Origin: Pseudomonadota bacterium
Lineage (GTDB): Bacteria > Pseudomonadota > Alphaproteobacteria > Rhizobiales > Hyphomicrobiaceae
Direction of reading: 5' to 3'
Length of the DNA stretch: 64,000 nt
Assembly: GCA_023405815.1 (NCBI GenBank)
Contig: JAEXXM010000010.1
Coordinates: 1 to 64,000 of the forward strand
Shown: positions 42,077 to 50,478 of the stretch, piece by piece
Numbering within the stretch: position 1 is the stretch's first letter
How the letters are laid out: every line of letters starts with the position of its first letter
Translations under genes and position numbers: made by a program
The notes under the pieces: generated by a model
Databases searched by the model: none
What the model was told of the DNA's origin: nothing
The model's input: the letters and a program-made list of their open reading frames with translations, nothing else

Positions 42077-43011
42077 TCCGCCGCGCTCGCGCGTTTCATC
42101 GCCAGCTCTGGATAGAGCGTCGCCATGAGTTCGCGTGCTGCGCTCGCGCAACGGGGGCCAAAGCCGAGCAGGTAGAGGCTGTCCATCACGATCACATTGT
42201 TGTCCTTCAGCGCCGGGCTGGAAGCCAGTGCCGTCACTGTGGAAATGGGATCGGACGGCGGTCCGGAGCGCCCATGCGGCATCGTCACCACGGCATCGGG
42301 CGCTAGCTCGACACCGGCCTCGTCCGCCAGCGGCTTGTAGCCATGGGTGCCGCTGGTCGCGTTCATCACGCCCGCCAGCTTGAAGATCGCATCCGCGCTC
42401 GTCTCCGTTCCGGCGACCGTCGCCTTGCCGTTCTGCACGCTGAGCACGAACAGCGCGCGCTTTGGCTTGGTGATCTTGGCCCGCTGCTCGGCGAGCAGCG
42501 CGAAATCCCGCTCGACGTCCTTGGCGAGCGCTTCACCCGCCGCCTCGGCGCCGATCACCGACGCGATGAAGCGGATCTTGGCGGCGACGCCTTCCGGCGT
42601 CTTGTCGTCGGGCACCTGCACGTAAGGGATGGATGACGACTTGAGCACCGCGACCACCGGCGGCGGACCCGCGTCTCTGGAAGCGATGATCAGCGTGGGA
42701 TTGGTGGCCAGCACGCCCTCCGACGACAGCGCGCGCAGATAGCCGACGTTCGGCTTGGTGCGCAGCGCATCGGCCGGATATTGGCTCGTGGCATCGATGC
42801 CGATGATCTTGTCGTTGGCCTTCAGCGCATAGAGAATCTCGGTCACGTCGCCGCCGACCGACAGAATGCGAGAAACATCGGTGACCTTCACCTCGCGCCC
42901 GCTGCCATCGACGATCGTCTTGTCAGCGAGGGCTGCGCAGGTGGAGACAGCAAGCGCTGTTGCCGCAATGAAACACAGCGACGCGCAATCTAGTGCTCGA
43001 CGGAGAGTCAT
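42073..43011 (-). CDS. hmuT: hemin-binding periplasmic protein
   Basis: The 312-residue substrate-binding protein has a signal peptide (ALDCASLCFIAATALAVSTCAALA) and the cluster A-2 fold: RILSVGGDVTEILYALKAND, IGIDATSQYPADAL, PNVGYLRALSSEGVLA, and C-terminal VELAPDAVVTMPHGRSG. It receives haem from the outer membrane receptor and delivers it to HmuUV. It lies 6 bp after the hmuP gene, within the hmuPTUV operon. Confidence 0.94.
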   Translation of the reverse strand: MTLRRALDCASLCFIAATALAVSTCAALADKTIVDGSGREVKVTDVSRILSVGGDVTEILYALKANDKIIGIDATSQYPADALRTKPNVGYLRALSSEGVLATNPTLIIASRDAGPPPVVAVLKSSSIPYVQVPDDKTPEGVAAKIRFIASVIGAEAAGEALAKDVERDFALLAEQRAKITKPKRALFVLSVQNGKATVAGTETSADAIFKLAGVMNATSGTHGYKPLADEAGVELAPDAVVTMPHGRSGPPSDPISTVTALASSPALKDNNVIVMDSLYLLGFGPRCASAARELMATLYPELAMKRASAAE

Positions 43012-43017
43012 CGTTCC

Positions 43018-43206
43018 TCACTTGGTCAGGATCAGCTTGCCGTTGGCGGTGATGCGCAGGCGATAGTCCTGCCCGTCATGCTCCAGGATCGCCTCTCTGC
43101 CGCCCTGCAGGATGTCGGACACAAGAACGCGCGCTTTCTTGCTGTTTGTCTCGCTGTTCGGGTCTGCTGTCGGCGCGGGATTTCTCGTCTCAGCGGTCAT
43201 CGTCAT
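43018..43206 (-). CDS. hmuP: hemin uptake protein HmuP/HemP
   Basis: The 62-residue protein carries the conserved C-terminal core RVLVSDILQGGREAILEHDG then YRLRITANGKLILTK, which defines the HemP/HmuP family. In Bradyrhizobium HmuP coactivates the hmuR promoter together with Irr. ATG at 43206 is used; an ATG two codons downstream and a longer frame to 43293 are alternatives. It is the first gene of the minus-strand haem operon, divergent from hmuR. Confidence 0.9.
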   Translation of the reverse strand: MTMTAETRNPAPTADPNSETNSKKARVLVSDILQGGREAILEHDGQDYRLRITANGKLILTK

Positions 43207-43302
43207 GACCTGCGCTCCGTGTTTGCTTGGTTCGCCAGTTGCGTGCGCGGCGCACTCGCCGGCCGGTATGATTGAATGTCGGCGACGCGTCATTCTTAAT
43301 GT

Positions 43303-43317
43303 TGACTTTAATAGTCA
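43303..43317. promoter_or_regulatory. iron-responsive operator-like dyad in the hmuP-hmuR interval
   Basis: TGACTTTAATAGTCA has the form TGA-N9-TCA, the iron-responsive operator (IRO box) bound by RirA in rhizobia. It overlaps a plus-strand promoter for hmuR: TTGACT (43302-43307), 16 bases, then CATAGT. A site here would repress hmuR, and possibly hmuP, when iron is sufficient. An Irr ICE box is not evident. Confidence 0.5.
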
Positions 43318-43460
43318 TAAAAGCATAGTCTGCACAAGCCCGGTGACGCCGGGTTGTTGTGCGTTTGCCGCGTATCACGGCAGCGCTTAAGGCAAGCCCG
43401 CTAGTACGCGTGTCGTGCATGAGCCAGCCAGCCCATGAGTCCAATCGGGGGTGGTTGAGT

Positions 43461-45812
43461 ATGTTTGTGCGTAGCGTTGGTGTGTGCGTTGACGGTCTGT
43501 CGGGTGCGGAGCTTCGGCCGCGAGCTTCGGAGCCGAAGCGCAACGATCAAGGAACGAGCGGCGGGGGAAAGCCGCAGCGCCCCTTTACTCCCGGCGCTTC
43601 GGGTACTGTTCCGCTCGTAAGGTCGTTGTTGCTCGTCGGTGTCTCGACGTTGGCAATGGCAGTCGCTGCCAAGGCGATCGCACAAGAGGCTGAACTACCC
43701 CCCTTGGTCGTCGAGGGCAACCAGCCCAAGCCGAAGAAGAAGGCCGCGGCGAAGAAGGCTCCAGCCGCACCGGCACCGGTCGCAATGCAGCCGCAGCCCC
43801 AGGCGACTTCGTCAAAGTCCGCCGCTTCGCCAACGTCGACGACACCTTATTCGGTGCCCGCGGGCGTGAGCGTTGTCACCGGTGACGACCTCGGCACCTA
43901 CGGTAGCGGCGACATCAACAGCGCGATGCGCTCCCAGCCGGGAACGTTCACGCGCGTGAGCCCGCAGAACCCGGGCCTGGCGGTCAACATCCGCGGCTTT
44001 GAGGGTCAGGGGCGTGTCAACACGAACATCGACGGCGTGCGCCAGAACTTTCGCTTTGCTGGCCACGAGGCGCAGGGCTTTGCCTACATCGACCCGTCGC
44101 TGATCGCCGGCATCGAGATCGAGCGCGGCGCTGTTTCCACGGCCGGTGGCGCGGGCGCACTCGCCGGCGCAGCCAATCTTCGCACTCTCGACGTGCAGGA
44201 CATCCTGCTCCCAGGACAAACCATTGGCGGCTTCACGAAGCTGACCTACGGATCCAACAACCAGCGCTTCACCGGCTTGGCTGCTGCTGCTGCGCAGAGC
44301 GAGGGCGTCGGCCTTGCCGGCGCCGTCGGGCGCCGCAATCCGACCAACTACGAAAATGGCGACGGCGTAATTGTGCCGCGCACGTTCGAGGACCTCTATT
44401 CAGGTCTATTCAAGGCCAACTTCCAGCTCAACGAGGAGCACTCTCTGCGCTTTGGCGGCGTGTTCTACAACAACGACTTCTTCGCCAACTCGTATTTTCA
44501 GGACGTGACCACGAGCACCTTCACCGCCAAGTACGCCTATAGCCCCGTCGACAACGACCTCGTCGATTTCCGCCTCAATGGCTACCGGAACGAGATAGAG
44601 GTGGAATACGGGCCGAACGCTTCTGGCGCGATGTCGGGATCGTCCGGCCGGTTGCTGGAGGACGATGGCTGGGGCTTCGACGTGTCTAACATCTCTCGAT
44701 TCCACATCGGGGGCATCGGTGTTCGCTCCGAGTACGGCTACGAGTACTTCAGAGACAGCGTTGACACCTCCAACGTGCTCAACCCTGCTTTGGGGGGCGG
44801 TCCCAACGGAGCTGGCAATTCGAGCATCGGCGGAGCGTTCTCGGAGACGACGTTCTCGCAGGGCATGTTCGATTTCATCGTTGGCCTGCGCTATGACACC
44901 TACTCGCTCGAGGGCAGCGGCGAGGTCGTCGCCAGCTACCCGCTCCTGCCGATTGGGCCCTACAGCGTTGACAAATCTGAAGGTGGGTTCAGCCCCAAGC
45001 TGACGCTATCCGCCAAGCCGGTCGAGTGGTTCCAGCCCTACGTCACCTACTCGGAATCGTTCCGCGCCCCGACGATCAACGAGACGCTCATGGGTGGATC
45101 TCATCCAGGCGGCGCGTCGGCGACCTTCCAGCCAAACCCGTTCCTCGATCCTGAGACACAGCGGGGATGGGAGTTCGGCTTCAACTCGAGCTATCGCGGC
45201 GCGCTCGTTCGCAATGACAGCTTCTACCTAAAGGCCGACTACTTCACCATGGACGTCGAGGACTACATCGCAACGTTCTCCACCGCATCGTACAACTACT
45301 TCTACAATACTCCCGGCACATCGAAGGTTCAGGGCGTCGAGCTGCAGAGCATGTACGATGCGCGCTTCGTGTTTGCCGGGCTGTCGTACACCTACACCGA
45401 TGTCGATCTGCCCTCGCAGACAAACGGCTTCGGTGCTGCGACCTACGTTCCGGATCACGTCATTGTCGGATCGTTGGGCGTGCGCCTTTTCGACGAGAAG
45501 CTGACGGTTGGCGGCCGCGTATCCTACTTCGGCCAGACAGCCGTCGGTGCCCCGAACGTCGGCAGCTTCTACGACAAGCCGTACATGCCCAGCTACACGC
45601 TGCTCGACCTCTACTCGAGCTACGAAATTTACAGAGGCTTGGAGGTTGGACTGAATGTCGATAACCTTCTCGATCTCGATTACTCGCCGGCCCAGTCAAC
45701 GACTCAGGGAAATCCGTTCGGAGGATCGACGTGCTTCGGCAACGATCGCCCGACCTGCAACGCGTCCGGCATGGGTCGCACCGTCTACGCAACCGTGAAG
45801 GCACAGTTCTAG
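43461..45812 (+). CDS. hmuR: TonB-dependent hemoglobin/hemin receptor
   Basis: The outer membrane receptor has a TonB box-like LPPLVVEG, a Lys/Ala/Pro linker, a plug domain (VVTGDDLGTYGSGDINSAMRSQPGTFTRVSPQNPGLAVNIRG, RVNTNIDGVRQNFRF, IEIERGAVSTAGGAGALAGAANL) and a C-terminal beta barrel that ends VKAQF with the terminal Phe. The plug and ending are those of haem/hemoglobin receptors of the HmuR/PhuR group. The signal-peptide-like hydrophobic run (LLLVGVSTLAMAVAA) lies about 50 residues after the ATG at 43461, an unusually long leader; an ATG at 43419 and a start at 43359 also exist. The true start is uncertain. Confidence 0.92.
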   Translation: MFVRSVGVCVDGLSGAELRPRASEPKRNDQGTSGGGKPQRPFTPGASGTVPLVRSLLLVGVSTLAMAVAAKAIAQEAELPPLVVEGNQPKPKKKAAAKKAPAAPAPVAMQPQPQATSSKSAASPTSTTPYSVPAGVSVVTGDDLGTYGSGDINSAMRSQPGTFTRVSPQNPGLAVNIRGFEGQGRVNTNIDGVRQNFRFAGHEAQGFAYIDPSLIAGIEIERGAVSTAGGAGALAGAANLRTLDVQDILLPGQTIGGFTKLTYGSNNQRFTGLAAAAAQSEGVGLAGAVGRRNPTNYENGDGVIVPRTFEDLYSGLFKANFQLNEEHSLRFGGVFYNNDFFANSYFQDVTTSTFTAKYAYSPVDNDLVDFRLNGYRNEIEVEYGPNASGAMSGSSGRLLEDDGWGFDVSNISRFHIGGIGVRSEYGYEYFRDSVDTSNVLNPALGGGPNGAGNSSIGGAFSETTFSQGMFDFIVGLRYDTYSLEGSGEVVASYPLLPIGPYSVDKSEGGFSPKLTLSAKPVEWFQPYVTYSESFRAPTINETLMGGSHPGGASATFQPNPFLDPETQRGWEFGFNSSYRGALVRNDSFYLKADYFTMDVEDYIATFSTASYNYFYNTPGTSKVQGVELQSMYDARFVFAGLSYTYTDVDLPSQTNGFGAATYVPDHVIVGSLGVRLFDEKLTVGGRVSYFGQTAVGAPNVGSFYDKPYMPSYTLLDLYSSYEIYRGLEVGLNVDNLLDLDYSPAQSTTQGNPFGGSTCFGNDRPTCNASGMGRTVYATVKAQF

Positions 45813-45928
45813 TGATCACGTAAGATGAGGCTATCGACGATGAAGGCGGAGCGTGGCGGGGCTACTCTTCCGCCACGCATCAAATTCTTGCCAACACCCT
45901 ACCCGAGTAACGAACGAGGCAACCCACC

Positions 45929-46276
45929 ATGTTCATCGCCATGAATCGCTTCAAGGTCCTCAAAGGCGCGGAAGCGGATTTCGAGCACATCTGGCTCAGC
46001 CGCGAGACGCACCTTCCCGAGGTGCCGGGCTTCATCGTGTTTCATCTCTTGAAGGGCCCCGAGCGCGAGGATCACGTGCTCTATTCCTCGCACACGATTT
46101 GGCGCTCGCACGCCGACTTCGAGGCCTGGACCAAGTCCGAGCAGTTCCGCAAGGCGCACGCCCGCGCTGGCGGCAACAAGCCGCTCTACCTCGGCCACCC
46201 CGAGTTCGAGGGCTTCACCGTGCTCGTGGAGCAGAAGGCCGACGGTTCATCGCGCCGTCCCGAAGCGGCCGAGTGA
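45929..46276 (+). CDS. hmuQ: heme-degrading monooxygenase (HmuQ/IsdG-like)
   Basis: The 115-residue ABM-fold protein starts MFIAMNRFKVLKGAEADFE and has FEHIWLSRETHLPEVPGFIVFHLLKGP and DHVLYSSHTIWRSHADFEAW, matching the HmuQ/HmuD haem oxygenases of Bradyrhizobium-like bacteria, which open the haem ring in the cytosol to release iron. Predicted catalytic residues (Asn6, His and Trp in the W-x-S region) are present. It lies 116 bp after hmuR and 10 bp before hutX, so it is likely co-transcribed with both. Confidence 0.88.
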   Translation: MFIAMNRFKVLKGAEADFEHIWLSRETHLPEVPGFIVFHLLKGPEREDHVLYSSHTIWRSHADFEAWTKSEQFRKAHARAGGNKPLYLGHPEFEGFTVLVEQKADGSSRRPEAAE

Positions 46277-46286
46277 GCGCAGAGGC

Positions 46287-46796
46287 ATGACCACGCTGAC
46301 AGACGAGCGCCCTTCGCTCGCGCAGAGGGCGGCTTCCAGCCCCGGCGATCTCTTGGAGCAGATTGCCCGCGAGTATGGCGTCAGCACGCTTGAGGTAGTG
46401 CGCAATCTGCCTGCCGATCAGGCGACCATCGTGCCCGCCGAAGCCTTCGCCGACATCATGCAGGACATCACGACCTGGGGCGAGATCCTGTTCCTCATCC
46501 ACAATGCCGACATCGTGCTCGAGTGCACGGGCAAGCTCCCGCAGGGAAGCTTCGCGCACGGCTACTACAACATCCATGGCGACAGTCCCATCGGCGGCCA
46601 CATCAAGGCCGACAACTGCAGGGCCATTGCCTTCGTCGTCCGCGGCCTGAAGCGCATTGGCATGTCGGTGCAGTTCTTCAATGCGGCCGGCGAGGCGGCG
46701 TTCAAGATCTTCGTGCGCCGCGACGAGAACCGCGAGCTGATCCCCGAGCAGGTGGAGCGGTTCGAGGCGCTGCGACTGCGCTACGCGCCGAACTGA
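46287..46796 (+). CDS. hutX: heme utilization carrier protein HutX
   Basis: The 169-residue protein has the HutX/HuvX signature: LEQIAREYGVSTLEVVRNLP, TTWGEILFLIHNADIVLECTGKLPQGSFAHGYYNIHGDSPIGGHIKADNCRAIAFV and FNAAGEAAFKIFVRRDE. HutX family proteins bind haem in the cytoplasm and hand it to the degrading enzyme. The ATG at 46287 follows CAGAGG closely. It completes the haem cluster. Confidence 0.92.
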   Translation: MTTLTDERPSLAQRAASSPGDLLEQIAREYGVSTLEVVRNLPADQATIVPAEAFADIMQDITTWGEILFLIHNADIVLECTGKLPQGSFAHGYYNIHGDSPIGGHIKADNCRAIAFVVRGLKRIGMSVQFFNAAGEAAFKIFVRRDENRELIPEQVERFEALRLRYAPN

Positions 46797-46836
46797 GCAG
46801 TCTGTTCCCACTATTCAGCGGCGAGTTCCTCGGCTA

Positions 46837-46861
46837 ATGGGCTGGCCATGAGCCAGCCCAT
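46837..46861 (+). promoter_or_regulatory. hairpin with the mutT start codon in its loop
   Basis: ATGGGCTGGC (46837-46846) pairs perfectly with GCCAGCCCAT (46852-46861), leaving a 5-nt loop CATGA that contains the mutT ATG (46848). The upstream strand also encodes a minimal frame, ATG GGC TGG CCA TGA, that ends across the mutT start (ATGA). Confidence 0.5.
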
Positions 46862-47255
46862 TCTGCTCGTCGCAGCCGCGGCGATCGTCGACGTCGACAA
46901 CCGTGTTCTCATCACACGCCGCCCGCCCGGCCGGTCGATGGCGGGCCTGTGGGAGTTTCCCGGCGGTAAGGTCGAGGCAGGCGAGACGCCGGAGGCGGCC
47001 CTGCGCCGCGAGCTCTCAGAGGAGCTCGGCATCGATGTGTGCCCCACCTGTCTGCATCCGCTGACCTTCGCCAGTCACGCCTACGAGAAGTTTCACCTGC
47101 TGATGCCGCTCTTTCTCTGCCGCCAGTGGGACGGCGTGGTGAGCGCGCGCGAAGGCCAGGAGCTCGCCTGGGTACGCGCAAACCGGCTCAAGGACTTTCC
47201 CATGCCGCCCGCCGACGAGCCCTTGATCGCCCCCCTCCGCGACCTCCTCGGCTAG
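46848..47255 (+). CDS. mutT: 8-oxo-dGTP diphosphatase MutT-like Nudix hydrolase
   Basis: The 135-residue Nudix protein has the full box GGKVEAGETPEAALRRELSEELG (residues 39-61) with the catalytic Glu pair. The N-terminal LLVAAAAIVDVDNRVLITRRPPG and MAGLWEFPGG are typical of MutT, which removes oxidised dGTP from the pool. The start codon is enclosed in a 10-bp hairpin and no strong ribosome site precedes it, so initiation may be low or coupled. It is 51 bp after hutX. Confidence 0.9.
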   Translation: MSQPILLVAAAAIVDVDNRVLITRRPPGRSMAGLWEFPGGKVEAGETPEAALRRELSEELGIDVCPTCLHPLTFASHAYEKFHLLMPLFLCRQWDGVVSAREGQELAWVRANRLKDFPMPPADEPLIAPLRDLLG

Positions 47256-47259
47256 CATT

Positions 47260-47400
47260 TGTCATCCCGGAAGCCGCGAACGCCGTGAGCGGCTATCCGG
47301 GATCTAGCGCAAAGCTCGGCGCAGCCCCTGCAGAGCCTTCTGCACTCCATGTGCTGGGTCCCGGGTCTCACTCGCGCTGCTCGCTTCGCCCGGGATGACA
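47260..47400. repeat. MITE-like intergenic repeat with 11-bp terminal inverted repeats
   Basis: TGTCATCCCGG (47260-47270) and CCGGGATGACA (47390-47400) are perfect inverted ends of a 141-bp element. Inside are two hairpins: left 47264-47303 (ATCCCGGA-AGCCGC with GCGGCT-A-TCCGGGAT) and right 47359-47395 (TCCCGGG/CCCGGGA). No coding capacity. This form (GTCATCCCGG ends) is common in Hyphomicrobiales genomes. It lies between the convergent genes mutT and the methyltransferase. Confidence 0.7.
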
Positions 47401-47418
47401 GTCCAGCCGCGGGTCACG

Positions 47419-48303
47419 CTACTCCTTCAACTTCCCCTCCTTTACGCCGAGCGCATCGGCAAGTCGCGCTTGCGCCGAGCCGGGCCGCAGTGCCTTCGGC
47501 TGGCTCTCGTCGGGCGCCCACGCGGTGAGCGTCAGGATCTCGAACGTTGCTGGCACGCGGCCGTCCGGCATCGCGAAACGCTCGGCATAGACCTCCGCCG
47601 CGCGCAGCAGGAGCCGCCGGGTGACCGGCGTGCGCCGCCGCGCGATGAGCATGTTGCTCGCCCCCATCGCCTTCAGCTCGCGCATCAGCGCAAAGGGATC
47701 GGCATAGGTGACGCTCACCGTCTCGGAATCGACGACCGGAAGCGCAAAGCCGGCACGCTGTAGCAGCGATCCCATATCGCGCACGTCGGCGAACGGGGCG
47801 ACGCGCGGCGATGCTCCGCCGCTCACTTCCGCTTCCGCCGCGAGCCAGGATTCGCGCAGCTCCTTCAGCGTCGCGCCGCCCAGGAGAGCCGCGAGCAGCA
47901 ACCCGTCCGGCTTCAGGGCCCGGCGGATCTGGATGAGCGCGCCTGGAAGGTCGTTGACGAGCTGCAGCGACAGCCCCGAGACGACCAGGTCGAGCGAGGC
48001 ATCGGCGAAGGGGAGCGCGTCCTCTTCGGCCACGACGCGCATCCCCGGTGCCTGGGCCACCAGCACCGCCGTGCTGTCCACGTCGATAATGTTCTCGATG
48101 CCGGCGAACTCGCGTATCCGTCGCGAGACGAGTCCATGATGCGCCCCGATGTCTGCGGCCAGCGGAAATACGCGGCGCACGATCGACAGTCGCTCCGCAA
48201 TATCGTCGGCAACGCGCGCAAGCAGGAAGTCGTGTGCCCCGGTGTTCTCGGACACGCGACGCCGCCGCTCGGCCAGCAGCGCGCGGTCGAAGATCAACGT
48301 CAT
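47419..48303 (-). CDS. SAM-dependent methyltransferase (NDUFAF5/BioC-like)
   Basis: The 294-residue protein starts MTLIFDRALLAERRRRVSEN, then FLLARVADDIAERLSIV. The SAM-binding region follows: ADIGAHHGLVSRRI (motif I, about residue 50), ENIIDVDST, VAEEDALPFADASLDLVVSGLSLQLVNDLPGALIQIRRALKPDGLLLAALLGG. This is the class I methyltransferase family that includes mitochondrial NDUFAF5, an arginine hydroxylase of complex I assembly, and BioC-like proteins. With bioZ in the window, a BioC role is not required, so I favour NDUFAF5-like. The ATG at 48303 is conserved; the frame extends upstream without support. It is divergent from comF with 115 bp between the starts. Confidence 0.85.
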   Translation of the reverse strand: MTLIFDRALLAERRRRVSENTGAHDFLLARVADDIAERLSIVRRVFPLAADIGAHHGLVSRRIREFAGIENIIDVDSTAVLVAQAPGMRVVAEEDALPFADASLDLVVSGLSLQLVNDLPGALIQIRRALKPDGLLLAALLGGATLKELRESWLAAEAEVSGGASPRVAPFADVRDMGSLLQRAGFALPVVDSETVSVTYADPFALMRELKAMGASNMLIARRRTPVTRRLLLRAAEVYAERFAMPDGRVPATFEILTLTAWAPDESQPKALRPGSAQARLADALGVKEGKLKE

Positions 48304-48418
48304 GTCGGAAGAGGGCGCCAAGCGGTCGATACTCTTTAGCGTGCTGCCGGCTCGCGGCCGGTCCGATTGCGCGCTAACATGCTTCCTCGATGCTGTCTTG
48401 GCCAGCCCGACGGGGAAC

Positions 48419-49186
48419 ATGCTGTCCTGGGGGAAAAGCTCGGCAACCATGGTCCGCGGGCTCTCCGCGGTTGCCGATCTTCTCATCCCGCCCGCGTGCC
48501 TTGCCTGTCATCGCCCTCTGTCCTCGCACGATGCCGTCTGCGCCGGCTGCTGGTCCAAGATCGATTTCATACGCCCCCCGCTCTGCGACCGGCTAGGTAT
48601 CCCGCTGCCGTTCGACATTGGCGCCCCGATGATTTCCGCTGCCGCGGAAGCCGATCCCCCGGACTACGATCGCGCCCGCGCCGTGGCGCGGTTCGACGGC
48701 GTCATGCGCGAGCTGGTGCACGACCTCAAATTCCGCGACCGCCACGACGCGCGGCACCTCTTCGGACGTTGGCTCGTGGAGGCCGGAAAGGAGCTGCTTG
48801 CCGAAGCCGACATGGTTCTGCCGGTGCCGCTCACCCGGGGTCGCCTGCTGTCTCGCCGGTTCAACCAGTCGGCCCTTCTGGCGCAGGAGATCGCCCGCCT
48901 CACCAGCGTCCGCTATGAGCCCGAGGCCCTGCTGCGCACGCGCCGCACCCAGCCACAGGTCGGACTGAGCCGTCAGCAGCGGCGCGACAACGTCTCCGGC
49001 GCCTTCGCCGTCGCGGAAAGCCGCAAGGCGCTCTTCGCCGGTGCAACGCTCCTGCTCGTCGACGACGTGATAACGACAGGCGCGACAGTGGGGGCCTGCG
49101 CCCGCACGCTGAAGCGGGCCGGCGCGGCGCGGGTCGACGTTCTTGCACTGGGCATGGTTACCGATCCTGCCTTCCTATCGCCGTGA
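48419..49186 (+). CDS. comF: ComF family protein (phosphoribosyltransferase fold)
   Basis: The 255-residue protein has an N-terminal zinc-finger-like region (PPACLACHRPLSSHDAVCAGCW, paired cysteines) and a C-terminal PRTase domain with the PRPP-binding loop LLVDDVITTGATVGAC, preceded by MVLPVPLTRGRLLSRRFNQSALLAQEIA. ComF helps DNA uptake in transformable bacteria; its role elsewhere is unclear. The ATG at 48419 has GGGGA upstream; an ATG at 48449 is an alternative. Confidence 0.9.
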   Translation: MLSWGKSSATMVRGLSAVADLLIPPACLACHRPLSSHDAVCAGCWSKIDFIRPPLCDRLGIPLPFDIGAPMISAAAEADPPDYDRARAVARFDGVMRELVHDLKFRDRHDARHLFGRWLVEAGKELLAEADMVLPVPLTRGRLLSRRFNQSALLAQEIARLTSVRYEPEALLRTRRTQPQVGLSRQQRRDNVSGAFAVAESRKALFAGATLLLVDDVITTGATVGACARTLKRAGAARVDVLALGMVTDPAFLSP

Positions 49187-49314
49187 AGCGCTCGGTGAAT
49201 AAGGAGGACTGAGTCGCGCAGTATTTGCTCAGGCCGCCAAAATCACTAAATTGTATCGATGCGCCGCCGCCGGTCGCTACCGGCGGTTGCGGGAGAGGGG
49301 ATGCATCGAGCTCC

Positions 49315-49572
49315 ATGCCCAAGATCACTGTCTACACCACGCGATATTGTCCCTATTGCCATCTGGCCAAGGAGCTGCTGCGCAAGAAGGGGGTCACGGC
49401 CTTCGAGGAGATCGACGTGAGCCAGCGCGAGCTGCGCGCGGAGATGAGTGCCAAGGCGGGTGGTAGGCACACGGTGCCGCAGATCTGGATCGGCGACAGG
49501 CACGTCGGCGGGTGCGACGACCTCTACGCTCTGGATCGCGAGGGCAAGCTCGACGTTCTGCTCACCGCGTAG
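49315..49572 (+). CDS. grxC: glutaredoxin 3
   Basis: The 85-residue glutaredoxin has the dithiol active site YCPYCH (Cys12, Cys15), TVPQIWIG cis-Pro region and GGCDDLYAL, matching GrxC. It reduces disulfides with glutathione. The ATG at 49315 starts MPKITVYTTRYC; the frame is open upstream but not conserved. It is followed 36 bp later by the nitrilase-family gene. Confidence 0.95.
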   Translation: MPKITVYTTRYCPYCHLAKELLRKKGVTAFEEIDVSQRELRAEMSAKAGGRHTVPQIWIGDRHVGGCDDLYALDREGKLDVLLTA

Positions 49573-49608
49573 CTCTCGCGCGGCGCCACTGAGAAAGTAG
49601 AATCCGAC

Positions 49609-50478
49609 ATGCCGGACGCAGGAAAATCATTTCGCGTCGGCCTCGTGCAGCTTTGCTCGGGGCGCGACGTTCCGAAGAATATCGCCGCCGCCAGCGCGCT
49701 GATCCGCGAAGCCGCCGCCGGGGGTGCGCAGTACGTGCAGACCCCCGAGATGACCAATATCTTGGAGCTCGAGCGCGAGCGCCTGCTCCCGCTGCTGCGG
49801 CCGGAGGCGGACGATCCCGGCGTCACTCAGTTCCGGTTCCTTGCCCGCGAGCTCGGCATCTGGCTGCACATCGGCTCGCTGGCGCTGCTCGGCGAGGCGG
49901 AAAGGCCCGTGAACCGCTCGCTGCTCATCTCCCCTGCCGGGGCGATCGCCGCCCGCTACGACAAGATCCACATGTTCGACGTCGATCTCGGCGGCGGCGA
50001 GACCTACAGGGAAAGTGCCAACTACCAGGCCGGCCGCGAGGCCGTGATCGCCGCGATGCCCTGGGGCCAGCTCGGCATGACCATCTGCTACGATCTGCGC
50101 TTCCCCCATCTCCACCGTGCTCTGGCCAAAGGTGGCGCACGGTTCATCGCCGTGCCCGCGGCCTTCACCAAGCCGACCGGCATCGCCCACTGGCATACAC
50201 TGCTGCGTGCACGCGCCATTGAGTGCCAGTGCTACGTGTTTGCTGCCGCCCAGGGCGGCCGGCACGAGAACGGGCGCGAGACGTTCGGCCACAGCCTCGT
50301 GATCTCGCCGTGGGGCGAGGTGCTCGCCGAGGGCGGCGTTCAGCCCTCAGTCACATTCGCCGATGTTGAATTGCAACGGTTGGATGAGGTTCGCCGTCAG
50401 GTCCCGTCCCTGCGCCATGACCGGCCGTTCGACGTGATATATGCCGGCGATACGCTGCCAAACGAGGTCGCGTCGTGA
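49609..50478 (+). CDS. carbon-nitrogen hydrolase (Nit/omega-amidase type)
   Basis: The 289-residue protein has the nitrilase-superfamily triad Glu47 (TPEMTN), Lys119 (YDKIHMFD) and Cys160 (MTICYDLRFP). FDVDLGGGETYRES and the CQCYVFAAAQGG block match the Nit1/Nit2-like amidases that repair deaminated glutathione or hydrolyse omega-amides. Which of these substrates applies here cannot be told from sequence. Proximity to glutaredoxin fits a glutathione-linked role. Its TGA overlaps the GTG of the next gene (GTGA). Confidence 0.9.
   Translation: MPDAGKSFRVGLVQLCSGRDVPKNIAAASALIREAAAGGAQYVQTPEMTNILELERERLLPLLRPEADDPGVTQFRFLARELGIWLHIGSLALLGEAERPVNRSLLISPAGAIAARYDKIHMFDVDLGGGETYRESANYQAGREAVIAAMPWGQLGMTICYDLRFPHLHRALAKGGARFIAVPAAFTKPTGIAHWHTLLRARAIECQCYVFAAAQGGRHENGRETFGHSLVISPWGEVLAEGGVQPSVTFADVELQRLDEVRRQVPSLRHDRPFDVIYAGDTLPNEVAS

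Noticed and set aside
47419..48303. Naming the methyltransferase BioC
   Set aside because: Sequence fits the NDUFAF5-like branch, it lies apart from the bio operon, and bioZ makes a BioC unnecessary.
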